Assembly: GCA_905235615.1 (NCBI GenBank)
Contig: CAJOMB010000009.1
Coordinates: 1 to 28,806 of the forward strand
Source: an uncultured Bacteroidales bacterium
GTDB lineage: Bacteria > Bacteroidota > Bacteroidia > Bacteroidales > UBA932
Reading direction: 5' to 3'
Length of the DNA stretch: 28,806 nt
The notes under the pieces were generated by a model. That model made no database searches and was not told the origin of the DNA. It saw nothing but the letters and a program-made list of their open reading frames with translations. This document shows, piece by piece, positions 6,449-13,290 of this stretch (its first letter is position 1; the number at the start of each line of letters is the position of its first letter). Made by a program: the position numbers and the translations under genes.

Positions 6449-7600
6449 ATGGTAATCAAGATTTACGCACCGGCGCCGAGTACATCATCGGCGGTTCAGT
6501 ACAATGAGAGGAAGGTTGCCGAGGGAAAAGCCTCGGTAATCTTCTCCTCTAAAATTGACGACCCGCGCAATCCGATGAAGACCTTCGAACGATATGAGAA
6601 CGGCAGTCTCCGCACTGAGAAGATGTCTTTTCACGCTTCCATCAATCCCAGCATTACTGACGGAATGACCGACGCCCAGGTGCGGGAATTCACGCGGGAA
6701 TATATGGAGAAGATGGGATATGGTAACCAGCCCTACATTCTCTACAAACACACGGATACAGTACGTATCCATTACCATATAGTATCCGTGCGTGTAGATG
6801 AGAATGGGCGGAAGATTCCCGATTTCAAGGAGCGGAAACGTTCCCAGCAAGCCATGCATGAACTCGCCGCCAAGTATGGATACGATGTTGGCAAAAAGAA
6901 AGAAGACGGGAAGGAACAGGGAGAGGAAAAGGAAACAAATCCATATCAAGGCTTTGACCCGGCAGCCGGAGAATATGGCAGGCAGATAGAAAGAATTGCG
7001 GAACTTGCCATGACCTACCATTTCACCAATTCCCGACAGTTCGACGTGGTAATGGAAAGTTTGGGCGTGAAGGTAGTCCCACAGGAGGACGGCTCAGTGG
7101 GCTTTATCGGCCTGGACCCCAAAACGCACAAGGAATGCACGGCGCTTATCCGGGATACGGGCATCCGATATCCCACAATGGACGAAATAGATGCGCACGC
7201 CAAGGACTGCAAAGGAAAGATAAAGACCAGGGAGAAGCAGCGTGTGGCGAATCTCACCCGGGCAGCCATGAAAAAATGCAAAACCGAACTCCATACGCTC
7301 CGCTACCTTGCCAAGAGTGGCATCTATGTGGCCTTTTCCAAGACCACTGACGGGAAGATTTTCGGCGTTACGTTCGTGGACCATCACAACAAATGCGTCT
7401 TTAAGGCTAGTGAAGTCGGTATCAAGGCCGCCGAGTTCGAGCAGTTGCGAACAAGCGTCTGGGCAGAAAACGAAAAGGGCGGAAATGAAAAGAGCACCAG
7501 CGCTGAAATCGCCGACTTGGCAATAGCTGCTGCCGGTGCTGAAAGGAGCCGCCGGAATGAAGATGAAGAGATAATGAGAAGAGGGCGAAGGGGGCCCTGA
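6449..7600 (+). CDS. MOBP-type relaxase (mobilization protein)
   Basis: 383 residues. The N-terminal 120 residues carry the relaxase core: a probable catalytic Tyr18 in AVQYNERKV, MSFHASINPS at 59-68, and the metal-binding histidines in YKHTDTVRIHYHIVSVRVD (His101, His108, His110). The protein nicks one strand at oriT and stays bound to the 5' end during transfer. The rest is Lys/Glu-rich and helical, without a primase or helicase domain. It sits between the SSB gene and the coupling protein gene, 5 bases before the latter. Related to the BmgA/MobB proteins of Bacteroides mobilizable elements. Confidence 0.9.
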   Translation: MVIKIYAPAPSTSSAVQYNERKVAEGKASVIFSSKIDDPRNPMKTFERYENGSLRTEKMSFHASINPSITDGMTDAQVREFTREYMEKMGYGNQPYILYKHTDTVRIHYHIVSVRVDENGRKIPDFKERKRSQQAMHELAAKYGYDVGKKKEDGKEQGEEKETNPYQGFDPAAGEYGRQIERIAELAMTYHFTNSRQFDVVMESLGVKVVPQEDGSVGFIGLDPKTHKECTALIRDTGIRYPTMDEIDAHAKDCKGKIKTREKQRVANLTRAAMKKCKTELHTLRYLAKSGIYVAFSKTTDGKIFGVTFVDHHNKCVFKASEVGIKAAEFEQLRTSVWAENEKGGNEKSTSAEIADLAIAAAGAERSRRNEDEEIMRRGRRGP

Positions 7601-7605
7601 CACTG

Positions 7606-9498
7606 ATGAATTCAAAGACTAAACCCATGTTTTCGATGTTCCTCCTGCTCGCGGGAGGCGTCTTGCTGTTTGTGTTGTACTATTATGCCTACCCGATGTG
7701 GGCGGTACTGGGAATGCGCTCGGCCATGACCGATTCTCTGATGCTGGATATCTACCGTTCCGGTCTAATGGCATCGCCGTGGTCAGTCCGTTTTGTATGT
7801 ATATTCTTCACCACCTTTTCGGTTATAATTAGGAGCGGCAGCTCCAAGGCATCCACCTGGAAAGAAGTGCTGGTCCCACTGCTTGCAGGGCTGGTTTTAT
7901 TCCTTGGCTCGGCTTTTCTTGGAAGCGGATTCTGGTTCGTTTTGACCTGTGCAAGCGGATTTGTCCTGTATCTTATCGGTGCCATTCGGCTGGGCCGTCT
8001 GGTCAAAAGCTTTGACGCCAACCTTCCGGACTACTGGGACACTTTCCCGCAGTGCGAAGAACTTATCGAAAACGAGGACAGTGTAAACCTCCCGATGACT
8101 TACCAGTATCAAGGCAAGATTCGAAAAGGCTACATCAATGTGGTCTCTCCTCAGCGCGGCTGCATGGTCATCGGCATTCCCGGTTCCGGAAAGACCTACA
8201 GTATCTACGGTCCGTTCTTCCGACAGATGATGCAGAAGGGTTACGCGATGTTTGTGTATGATTACAAGTATCCGGATCTGACGCACCGGGTAATGAACGA
8301 GCTACTGGACAACTACGGCAACTACCCAGTTAAGCCTAAGCTCTATATCGTCAACTTCGACGACCCGCTGCACTCGCACCGTTTCAATCCCATCCATCCA
8401 CGCTATCTGACCGACCCCATCGATGCTACGGAGATAGCCGAGGTCATCATGAAAAATGCCAACCGGGAGAATGCAAAGGGAGATGACTTCTTTTCGTTGT
8501 CGGCCCGCTGCTATATCGACCTTCTCATCTGGTTTCTGAAAATCTACGAGGGCGGCAAGTACTGCACCTTCCCGCATCTGATTGAGCTGATGGGACAGGA
8601 CTACAGGGCTGTTTTCGAGATTCTCAAGAAATTCGATGAGCTGGAGGTCAAGCGCAATACCTTTGCCGATGCCATTCAGGATCAGGCATACGAGCAGCTA
8701 CAAGGACAGATTGCATCGGCCCGTGTGCCGCTGAACCGGTTTGCCTCCAAAACCCTGTACTGGACCCTTTCCGGGGATGATTTCTCCCTGGAGATAAATG
8801 ACCCTGCAGAGCCCAAGATTATTTGCGTAGGGAACAATCCTCGCCGACAGTCCGTTTATGGAACCACGCTGGCCATGCTGATGTCCCAACTCTTCAAGAT
8901 TATCAACAACCCTGGCAAGATGCATAGTGCGGTACTCATTGATGAGCTGCCAACCATCTACCTGAAGGGCCTCGATAACCTCATCAACACGGCCCGTTCC
9001 AATAAGGTGGCCGTTGTCATTGGTGCCCAAGACAAAAGTCAGCTGGTGAAAGACTACGACCAGAAGGAATCCGACGTCATCTTCAACACCGTCGGAAATG
9101 TCTTTGCCGGAGCTGTAAAGGGCGACACGGCCGAAAGCCTGAGCAAATCCTTCGGCAAGGTGGACAGGGAGATGCGCTCTTTCCAGGAAAGCGACACCTC
9201 AGAGCATATCACCTATTCCTTCCAGCAACGTGAAGTCCTGCCACCCAACAAAATTGAGGCCCTCTCACAGGGAACATTCTGCGGGTACGTGGCCGACAGT
9301 TTCAAACAGAAGGTACATCCCAAGGTGTTCTGCGGGGAAGTGGATGCCGGTGCGCCACCGCTGCACAATGAGGATATTCCGCAGATTGTCGTGAATATGA
9401 GCAAGGAAGAGATTATGAAAGAAGTCGAGATGAATTACCAGAAAATCCATCTCGACATCGTAAATCTAATGTTCAGGGAACTGAACGACCCGGCTTAA
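7606..9498 (+). CDS. VirD4/TraG-type coupling ATPase (conjugative DNA transfer)
   Basis: 630 residues. Several hydrophobic segments in the first 135 residues anchor it in the inner membrane. Walker A is GIPGSGKT at about residues 190-197 and Walker B VLIDELP at about 443-449; YDYKYPDL after the P-loop and the GAQDKSQLVKDY segment are typical of TraG/TraD-like proteins. It hands the relaxase-DNA complex to a type IV secretion pore. No pore genes are present in the window, so it probably docks to a pore supplied by a co-resident conjugative element. Its stop overlaps the convergent regulator gene by 4 bases, with no terminator between. Confidence 0.9.
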   Translation: MNSKTKPMFSMFLLLAGGVLLFVLYYYAYPMWAVLGMRSAMTDSLMLDIYRSGLMASPWSVRFVCIFFTTFSVIIRSGSSKASTWKEVLVPLLAGLVLFLGSAFLGSGFWFVLTCASGFVLYLIGAIRLGRLVKSFDANLPDYWDTFPQCEELIENEDSVNLPMTYQYQGKIRKGYINVVSPQRGCMVIGIPGSGKTYSIYGPFFRQMMQKGYAMFVYDYKYPDLTHRVMNELLDNYGNYPVKPKLYIVNFDDPLHSHRFNPIHPRYLTDPIDATEIAEVIMKNANRENAKGDDFFSLSARCYIDLLIWFLKIYEGGKYCTFPHLIELMGQDYRAVFEILKKFDELEVKRNTFADAIQDQAYEQLQGQIASARVPLNRFASKTLYWTLSGDDFSLEINDPAEPKIICVGNNPRRQSVYGTTLAMLMSQLFKIINNPGKMHSAVLIDELPTIYLKGLDNLINTARSNKVAVVIGAQDKSQLVKDYDQKESDVIFNTVGNVFAGAVKGDTAESLSKSFGKVDREMRSFQESDTSEHITYSFQQREVLPPNKIEALSQGTFCGYVADSFKQKVHPKVFCGEVDAGAPPLHNEDIPQIVVNMSKEEIMKEVEMNYQKIHLDIVNLMFRELNDPA

Positions 9499-9983
9499 GC
9501 CTCCGCTGGGGTTTCTTCTGCGGGGAGAGGCTCCCAGCTCCATATGAACTTATACCCGGCGGCTTCGGCCATCTGCTCCATGTCCGACATCATGCATACG
9601 CCCTCACGGAGGCGGTAAACCATGCCTGCGCGGCTCATATTCACGCGTTTAGCCAAATCGGGTATGCTCAGATTCTTCTCAAAGAGGTATTTGTTTATCG
9701 GTTTCAACCTGTCGCTGTGGAAGGCTGTCATCGGCCGGAGTGCGCGGCCGGAAGGCTCAATTTCGCGGACATTTTCCCACTTCCAGACAAACTTATATCC
9801 GGCCGCCTGAGCCATGTCTTCCATATCCGAAATCAGGCAATCACCTACGCGTACGCGGTATGCAACACCGTGGCGGGAGAGTTTTTTCTCGCAGCGACGG
9901 CTAAGTTCAGCCATGCTGATGCCCTTCTCAAAAAGATACTTCTTGATGGGGTCCAAGCGCCCTGCAGTTTTTGTTTTTTCCAT
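9495..9983 (-). CDS. Regulator with duplicated helix-turn-helix unit
   Basis: 162 residues from an ATG preceded by GAAGGAG. It consists of two copies of one about 60-residue unit: LDPIKKYLFEKGISMAELSRR...DMEDMAQAAGYKFVWKWE and LKPINKYLFEKNLSIPDLAKRV...DMEQMAEAAGYKFIWSWE. Each unit has an XRE-like helix-turn-helix, so one chain may bind like a pre-formed dimer. I do not know a named family for the tandem form. It lies back-to-back with the primase-like gene across a region with direct repeats and a palindrome (10,039-10,074), its likely operator. Confidence 0.7.
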   Translation of the reverse strand: MEKTKTAGRLDPIKKYLFEKGISMAELSRRCEKKLSRHGVAYRVRVGDCLISDMEDMAQAAGYKFVWKWENVREIEPSGRALRPMTAFHSDRLKPINKYLFEKNLSIPDLAKRVNMSRAGMVYRLREGVCMMSDMEQMAEAAGYKFIWSWEPLPAEETPAEA

Positions 9984-10038
9984 ATTCTTCGCTCCTTCAG
10001 TTTGTAAATTCAAAATATTTTTCAGTCCTTTGCGGTGA

Positions 10039-10074
10039 GTATTGCAATACATTTATACAATATAGCAATACATT
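10039..10074. promoter_or_regulatory. Direct repeats plus palindrome, candidate operator or iterons
   Basis: GCAATACATT occurs twice, at about 10,044 and 10,065, exactly 21 bases (two helical turns) apart; the first copy is part of a perfect 12-bp palindrome GTATTGCAATAC (10,039-10,050). They lie in the predicted leader of the duplicated-HTH regulator, upstream of the primase-like gene. Binding of the two-unit regulator is the simplest reading. Confidence 0.5.
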
Positions 10075-10146
10075 TTTAGACTATACTTCGCTCCTGTGAG
10101 AGGATACCAAGGCAGAAAATACTGCGCTTTGGAATTTATCACAATA

Positions 10147-10154
10147 CAAAGGTA
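10147..10154 (-). promoter_or_regulatory. -7 promoter box of the duplicated-HTH regulator
   Basis: Perfect TACCTTTG on the minus strand with TTTTG about 22 bases upstream. The leader of about 155 bases would contain the repeats at 10,039-10,074. Confidence 0.5.
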
Positions 10155-10191
10155 GGAAGAATTATTGGATTTTGACAAAATTTTTTGAAAA

Positions 10192-11088
10192 ATGTTTACG
10201 CAAAGAGAACTCAACATTCCGATAGACAAGGTTGCAGAAGCCTTAGGCTTACGAGCGGGAAGAGCAAAGGATATGTTCTTTTCTCCGATGAGGGACGAAT
10301 CCGTCGCCTCCCTGCATATAGACAGAACGAAAAACGTGTGGCATGATTTCGGTTCCGGCATGGGCGGGACGGTAGCCCAGCTTGTGATGCTTGCCCGCCG
10401 ATGCGACAAGAAGTCTGCATATGATTTTCTGAGGCTTCTGGATCCGGATGCCAGCAAACATATTATAGAAATCCCTAAACCGGAGAAGACCACAGAGATA
10501 AAGACTGTCCGTCCCATCCAGTGTTATTATCTCACCAAGTACCTGCACGACCGTAAAATTCCGCTGGAACTGGCCCGGCAGTACTGTAAAGAGGTAATCA
10601 TCCACTCCTATAGCAAGGACATGAACTATACCCATGTGGGGTTCCAGAACAATGGAGGCGGATTCGCCCTGTCTTCGCCCACAGGATATAAATCAACCAC
10701 CAAAGCTGATATTACCACCATCAATACGATGGGAGAGTGCTCCATGGAGCCTTCGTCCAAGAGCGTGGCCATCTTTGAGGGCTTCTTTGATTTCCTTTCC
10801 TGGCAGGTGATGCAGTCAAGCAAGGCGCCATCCTGCGATGTTGTGGTCCTGAATTCCGTGAACAACTTGGAAAAAGCCCGTAGCTACATCACCGCCCACG
10901 ACAAAGCCAACTGCTTCCTGGATAATGATGCCGCTGGCGAAAAGTGCTACCAAGGTGTCCGCGACATGATGAAGGGGAAAGAGGTCCTGGATATGTCCGA
11001 CCTTTATGGCCCCCACAAGGATCTCAATGAATTCCTTCAGGCCTCCCGAGGCTATTCTTCTCAAATGAAACTAACTCCTAGCTTGTAG
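10192..11088 (+). CDS. Toprim primase-like protein with a cysteine-free CHC2-like N-terminus
   Basis: 298 residues. The N-terminal 80 residues follow the CHC2 primase pattern (FFSPMRDESVASLHIDRTKNVWHDFGSGMGGTVAQLVML), yet the zinc-binding Cys/His positions are replaced by Ser, His and Gly. The C-terminal part is a toprim domain: VAIFEGFFDFLSW at about 195-207 with the catalytic Glu and FLDNDAAGEK at about 241-250 with the DxD. Such proteins prime replication of the transferred strand or of the excised circle. The gene is followed after 4 bases by a small HTH gene. No clear -7 box was seen upstream, only TTTTG-rich AT sequence. Confidence 0.8.
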   Translation: MFTQRELNIPIDKVAEALGLRAGRAKDMFFSPMRDESVASLHIDRTKNVWHDFGSGMGGTVAQLVMLARRCDKKSAYDFLRLLDPDASKHIIEIPKPEKTTEIKTVRPIQCYYLTKYLHDRKIPLELARQYCKEVIIHSYSKDMNYTHVGFQNNGGGFALSSPTGYKSTTKADITTINTMGECSMEPSSKSVAIFEGFFDFLSWQVMQSSKAPSCDVVVLNSVNNLEKARSYITAHDKANCFLDNDAAGEKCYQGVRDMMKGKEVLDMSDLYGPHKDLNEFLQASRGYSSQMKLTPSL

Positions 11089-11092
11089 AGAA

Positions 11093-11293
11093 ATGGTACC
11101 AGAACTTCCCGATATAGCCATCAATGGCTTCTACAGCCAAACGCAAGTCGCCAAACTTCTTGGCGTAAGCTACGACTCCGTACACCGCTGGATCAATAAA
11201 CCCAACGGACTCCCTTGCCAATACAACAAGAGGACCGGTTTCCCCACCATACGGGGGAAGGATATTATCCGCTTTTTTAACTCCAGAATATGA
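11093..11293 (+). CDS. Small HTH protein, excisionase-like
   Basis: 66 residues. NGFYSQTQVAKLLGVSYDSVHRWINKPNGLPCQYNKRTGFPTIRGKDIIRFFNSR is the winged MerR/excisionase-type HTH that binds DNA near recombination sites (DNA-binding domain of the Xis and helix_turn_helix_17 kind). It is the last gene before the element end at 11,524 and is read together with the primase-like gene. Excisionase is therefore plausible, but a transcription regulator is possible too. Confidence 0.7.
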   Translation: MVPELPDIAINGFYSQTQVAKLLGVSYDSVHRWINKPNGLPCQYNKRTGFPTIRGKDIIRFFNSRI

Positions 11294-11295
11294 CA

Positions 11296-11314
11296 TAAAC
11301 GCAGCGTGCGTTTA
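11296..11314. repeat. Perfect 8-bp inverted repeat near the element end
   Basis: TAAACGCA and TGCGTTTA around GCG, starting three bases after the HTH stop. Candidate binding site for the excisionase-like protein or part of the transcript end. Confidence 0.5.
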
Positions 11315-11343
11315 ACCAATCAAATTTACCCTTTTTATAATCT

Positions 11344-11387
11344 GTGCATCGAAGGCCGTGAGGTTGTGTAGATGCACTATTTTTTTG
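11344..11387 (+). terminator. Terminator of the primase/HTH operon
   Basis: GTGCATC and GATGCAC form a 7-bp stem with a 20-base loop, followed by TAT and an unbroken T-run. Confidence 0.6.
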
Positions 11388-11407
11388 GAATTCAAGACAA
11401 CTTTCCG

Positions 11408-11415
11408 TATCTTTG
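11408..11415 (+). promoter_or_regulatory. Outward-facing promoter box at the element end
   Basis: Perfect TATCTTTG, with TTTGG about 20 bases upstream. No gene follows: transcription from about 11,421 would run through a GA-rich stretch and the tRNA-Asp fragment to the terminator at 11,567-11,613, giving an RNA of roughly 190 bases. Confidence 0.55.
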
Positions 11416-11444
11416 TTCAAGCGAAGAAAGCCCGACCAGCAGGA

Positions 11445-11465
11445 GGAGTGAGGCGGGAGTGAGAC
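11445..11465. repeat. Two GGAGTGAGRC direct repeats spaced 11 bp
   Basis: GGAGTGAGGC (11,445-11,454) and GGAGTGAGAC (11,456-11,465), one helical turn apart and about 60 bases from the crossover fragment. This fits arm-type integrase sites, or simply a purine-rich RNA segment; GAAAGC (11,425) and GCTTTTC (11,469) can pair around them. Confidence 0.4.
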
Positions 11466-11523
11466 GGAGCTTTTCAAAAACATAATAGGGTGATTATTAA
11501 GCAGATAGCGTGCGATAATTGTT

Positions 11524-11565
11524 CTGTCACGCCGGGGGTCGCGAGTTCGAGCCTCGTCCGCACCG
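11524..11565 (+). other. 3' half of tRNA-Asp (GTC): putative attR of the integrated element
   Basis: The segment is a textbook 3' tRNA half: anticodon loop CTGTCAC (11,524-11,530, anticodon GTC), 3' anticodon stem GCCGG, five-base variable loop GGGTC, T-stem GCGAG, T-loop TTCGAGC, T-stem CTCGT, acceptor strand CCGCACC and discriminator G. CCA is not encoded. The bases before it (TTGTT) cannot pair with GCCGG and no GGTGCGG acceptor strand lies at the right distance, so the 5' half is absent. An element that integrates into the 3' end of a tRNA gene restores the gene at one end and leaves this kind of displaced fragment at the other. The intact gene should be at the left end, outside the window. 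Confidence 0.8.
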
Positions 11566-11566
11566 C

Positions 11567-11613
11567 AAAGCCTCCTAAGTCCTGCTAATCAGCAACTTAG
11601 GAGGCTTTGTTTT
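11567..11613 (+). terminator. Strong terminator behind the tRNA-Asp fragment
   Basis: A perfect 14-bp stem, AAAGCCTCCTAAGT and ACTTAGGAGGCTTT, with a 14-base loop and then a T-rich run (GTTTTTCTTTT). It was presumably the native terminator of the tRNA-Asp gene before integration. Confidence 0.85.
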
Positions 11614-11641
11614 TCTTTTCGGGCTCAATTACTTTTTTTCT

Positions 11642-11673
11642 AAAAAAATCCCGGAACCGTCGGCTCCGGGATT
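11642..11673 (-). terminator. Terminator of the helix-hairpin-helix gene
   Basis: On the minus strand AATCCCGGAGCC and GGTTCCGGGATT (one G-T pair) form a stem followed by TTTTTTT, 19 bases after the stop codon. Confidence 0.85.
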
Positions 11674-11691
11674 GAGAATCCGGGCAAAGCC

Positions 11692-12099
11692 TTAGTAAGT
11701 GACGACGGGCTCCAGTTTCTGGGCCAGCTCAATATACTTGGCGATTTCCTTCTCAACGGGGGTGCGTTTGCAAAGGTGCTTGGACTCATTGATTTCCAGT
11801 ACCTTGGCAGCCAGGTTGGCGGCGTTGCGGTTGCGGAGCTCCTTGACGGTGTCCACACCGGCGGCTTCCAGGAGTTCGGAGAACTGAGGGCCCACACCCT
11901 TCACACGGAAGAGGTCTGCGTGGTTTACCCAAGTGAGGATAAGGTCTCCGCGGATGCCGGTCTTCTCTTCCAGCGCTTTGCGGCCCTTGGGGGACGCACC
12001 TTCTTTCAGAAGCTGATCTACCGTTTCGATGCCAATGGCGACGAGTTTTTCTGCATAGACAGGGCCGATACCCTGAATGTCAATGATTTTGTAAGCCAT
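11692..12099 (-). CDS. DUF4332 helix-hairpin-helix protein
   Basis: 135 residues. Two helix-hairpin-helix units are visible, IIDIQGIGPVYAEKLVAIGIETVDQLL at 5-31 and FRVKGVGPQFSELLEAAGVDTVKEL at about 63-87, the layout of the DUF4332 family. The hairpins resemble those that grip DNA backbone in polymerases and ligases; the cellular role is not established. It is a single-gene unit with its own promoter (12,140-12,147) and terminator, the first chromosomal gene beside the inserted element. Confidence 0.85.
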   Translation of the reverse strand: MAYKIIDIQGIGPVYAEKLVAIGIETVDQLLKEGASPKGRKALEEKTGIRGDLILTWVNHADLFRVKGVGPQFSELLEAAGVDTVKELRNRNAANLAAKVLEINESKHLCKRTPVEKEIAKYIELAQKLEPVVTY

Positions 12100-12139
12100 A
12101 GTGAAAGTCTTTAGTGGTTATGATTTCAAATTCCAACTT

Positions 12140-12147
12140 CAAAGATA
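12140..12147 (-). promoter_or_regulatory. -7 promoter box of the DUF4332 gene
   Basis: Perfect TATCTTTG on the minus strand, leader about 34 bases. Divergent from the promoter at 12,180-12,187. Confidence 0.6.
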
Positions 12148-12179
12148 AAAAAATTCAAGGGAAAAAGAAAATTTTTTGC

Positions 12180-12187
12180 TATATTTG
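12180..12187 (+). promoter_or_regulatory. -7 promoter box of the five-gene operon 12,206-15,909
   Basis: Perfect TATATTTG; start of transcription about 12,193, then AAGGA and the ATG at 12,206. Confidence 0.6.
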
Positions 12188-12205
12188 CAATCGAAGGAAA
12201 AATTT

Positions 12206-12667
12206 ATGGAAAACTTTCCCCTGGACAGAGAAAAGATTTATTTCTCATCAGACATGCTCACACTGGACTGCGAAGACGGTCCCGTGACGCTCAAGCTGTC
12301 TGAATGGCTCCACCGGGATCCCGTCCGCATCCACCGTATGATTGTGAAGGAAAAAGCCTTGCAGGTGGATCAGATGGAGGTTTTCGCCCCCTTGGTCTCC
12401 AAACTCAGAAGGGCGGACTATGAGTATTACAAACGTATCACCGGCCTTAAAATGCTCATAGACTTTCCCGGCTTCTCCTCTGATGTGGAAGCCCGCATTC
12501 CCTACGACACAGACCCCATCGCCTTCTATAAATGGTGGAGAAAAGGCAAGAACGAGAGCAAAGTTTACCTCTCCCCCGCCTATCAGTTCAAACTGTTCCA
12601 GAAAGTGTCCCACATGGAGCCCAAAATCATGCTCAAGAAGGACATCGAGTTTGTAAAGACCTTCTGA
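12206..12667 (+). CDS. Hypothetical protein, first gene of the tcdA operon
   Basis: 153 residues, soluble, no recognised family. The N-terminal 60 residues look beta-rich (IYFSSDMLTLDCEDGPVTLKLSEWLHRDPVRIHRMIV), the C-terminal part helical and aromatic (DPIAFYKWWRKGKNESKVYLSPAYQFKLFQ). The ATG at 12,206 was chosen because GAAGGA precedes it and it stands about 12 bases after the predicted transcript start. Two bases separate it from the next gene. Confidence 0.75.
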   Translation: MENFPLDREKIYFSSDMLTLDCEDGPVTLKLSEWLHRDPVRIHRMIVKEKALQVDQMEVFAPLVSKLRRADYEYYKRITGLKMLIDFPGFSSDVEARIPYDTDPIAFYKWWRKGKNESKVYLSPAYQFKLFQKVSHMEPKIMLKKDIEFVKTF

Positions 12668-12669
12668 CC

Positions 12670-13290
12670 ATGAGCTTGGAAGAAATCCTGGCCGTCCCCA
12701 CAGTCCCTTCGAAAGAAGAACTTGACAATGATATCTGGGACGCAGACAATTGTGTAAGTTATTCGGCCGATGGGAAGCGCCTTCTGGATGCGGAGAATTT
12801 CCCATCGGAGATAAGCGTACAGGAAGGCTGCGAAGTCATCTGCGACGAAGCCTTTGCCTTCCAGGACTACATGGCCGGAAGGAAAATCGGGGAGGAGGTT
12901 CCCCTGGAAGAGCGCTCGTCCTATTTAGAAAAGATTTCCCTGCCCAAAACCCTCACGCATATCGGCAAGGCCGCCTTCTGCGAGTGCGGGGAACTCCTGA
13001 CCCTTCGGCTCCCGGCCAGCCTGCTGAGCATCGGGGCATCGGCCTTCGCCGACTGCTGGCAGCTGGAGAAAATCACCATCCCAAAGGGGACGCGCTATAT
13101 CGGCCCGGGGGCTTTCCAGGGCTGCATCAACCTGTACCAGGTAAAACTGGGAAAAGCCATAGAAGTGATTGGCGAAGACGCCTTTGACGACTGCGAATCC
13201 TTAGAGACCATCATCATCCCCCACGGGATGCTGGACCGTTTTCTCCAACTCCTCCCCAAGGAGCTCCATCCCCTGATAGAAGAATTATGA
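12670..13290 (+). CDS. BspA-type leucine-rich repeat protein
   Basis: 206 residues. From about residue 95 on it has three to four LRR_5 repeats of the treponemal/BspA type: LEKISLPKTLTHIGKAAFCECGELLTLRLPASLLSIGASAFADCWQLEKITIPKGTRYIGPGAFQGCINLYQVKLGKAIEVIGEDAFDDCESLETIIIP. Unlike many BspA proteins it has no signal peptide or sorting tail, so it is probably cytoplasmic; a binding role is likely but the partner is unknown. The ATG at 12,670 follows the previous stop by 2 bases. An upstream in-frame extension to 12,532 would overlap the previous gene and is rejected. The stop overlaps the next start (ATGA). Confidence 0.85.
   Translation: MSLEEILAVPTVPSKEELDNDIWDADNCVSYSADGKRLLDAENFPSEISVQEGCEVICDEAFAFQDYMAGRKIGEEVPLEERSSYLEKISLPKTLTHIGKAAFCECGELLTLRLPASLLSIGASAFADCWQLEKITIPKGTRYIGPGAFQGCINLYQVKLGKAIEVIGEDAFDDCESLETIIIPHGMLDRFLQLLPKELHPLIEEL

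Noticed and set aside
11493..11523. Possible 5' half of the tRNA-Asp gene (GTGCGATAATTGTT resembles GTGCGGTAGTT)
   Set aside because: The similarity is short, lies only about 14 bases from the anticodon loop instead of over 25, and leaves no D-arm or 5' anticodon stem. I treat it as chance or a very decayed remnant.
1..11523. A complete conjugative element with its own type IV pore
   Set aside because: Only relaxase, accessory protein and coupling protein are present; no tra pore genes and no integrase occur in the window, though they could lie to the left.
12532..12669. N-terminal extension of the leucine-rich repeat protein
   Set aside because: It would overlap the preceding gene by 136 bases and is Gln/Arg/His-rich out-of-frame sequence; the ATG at 12,670 follows the previous stop directly.
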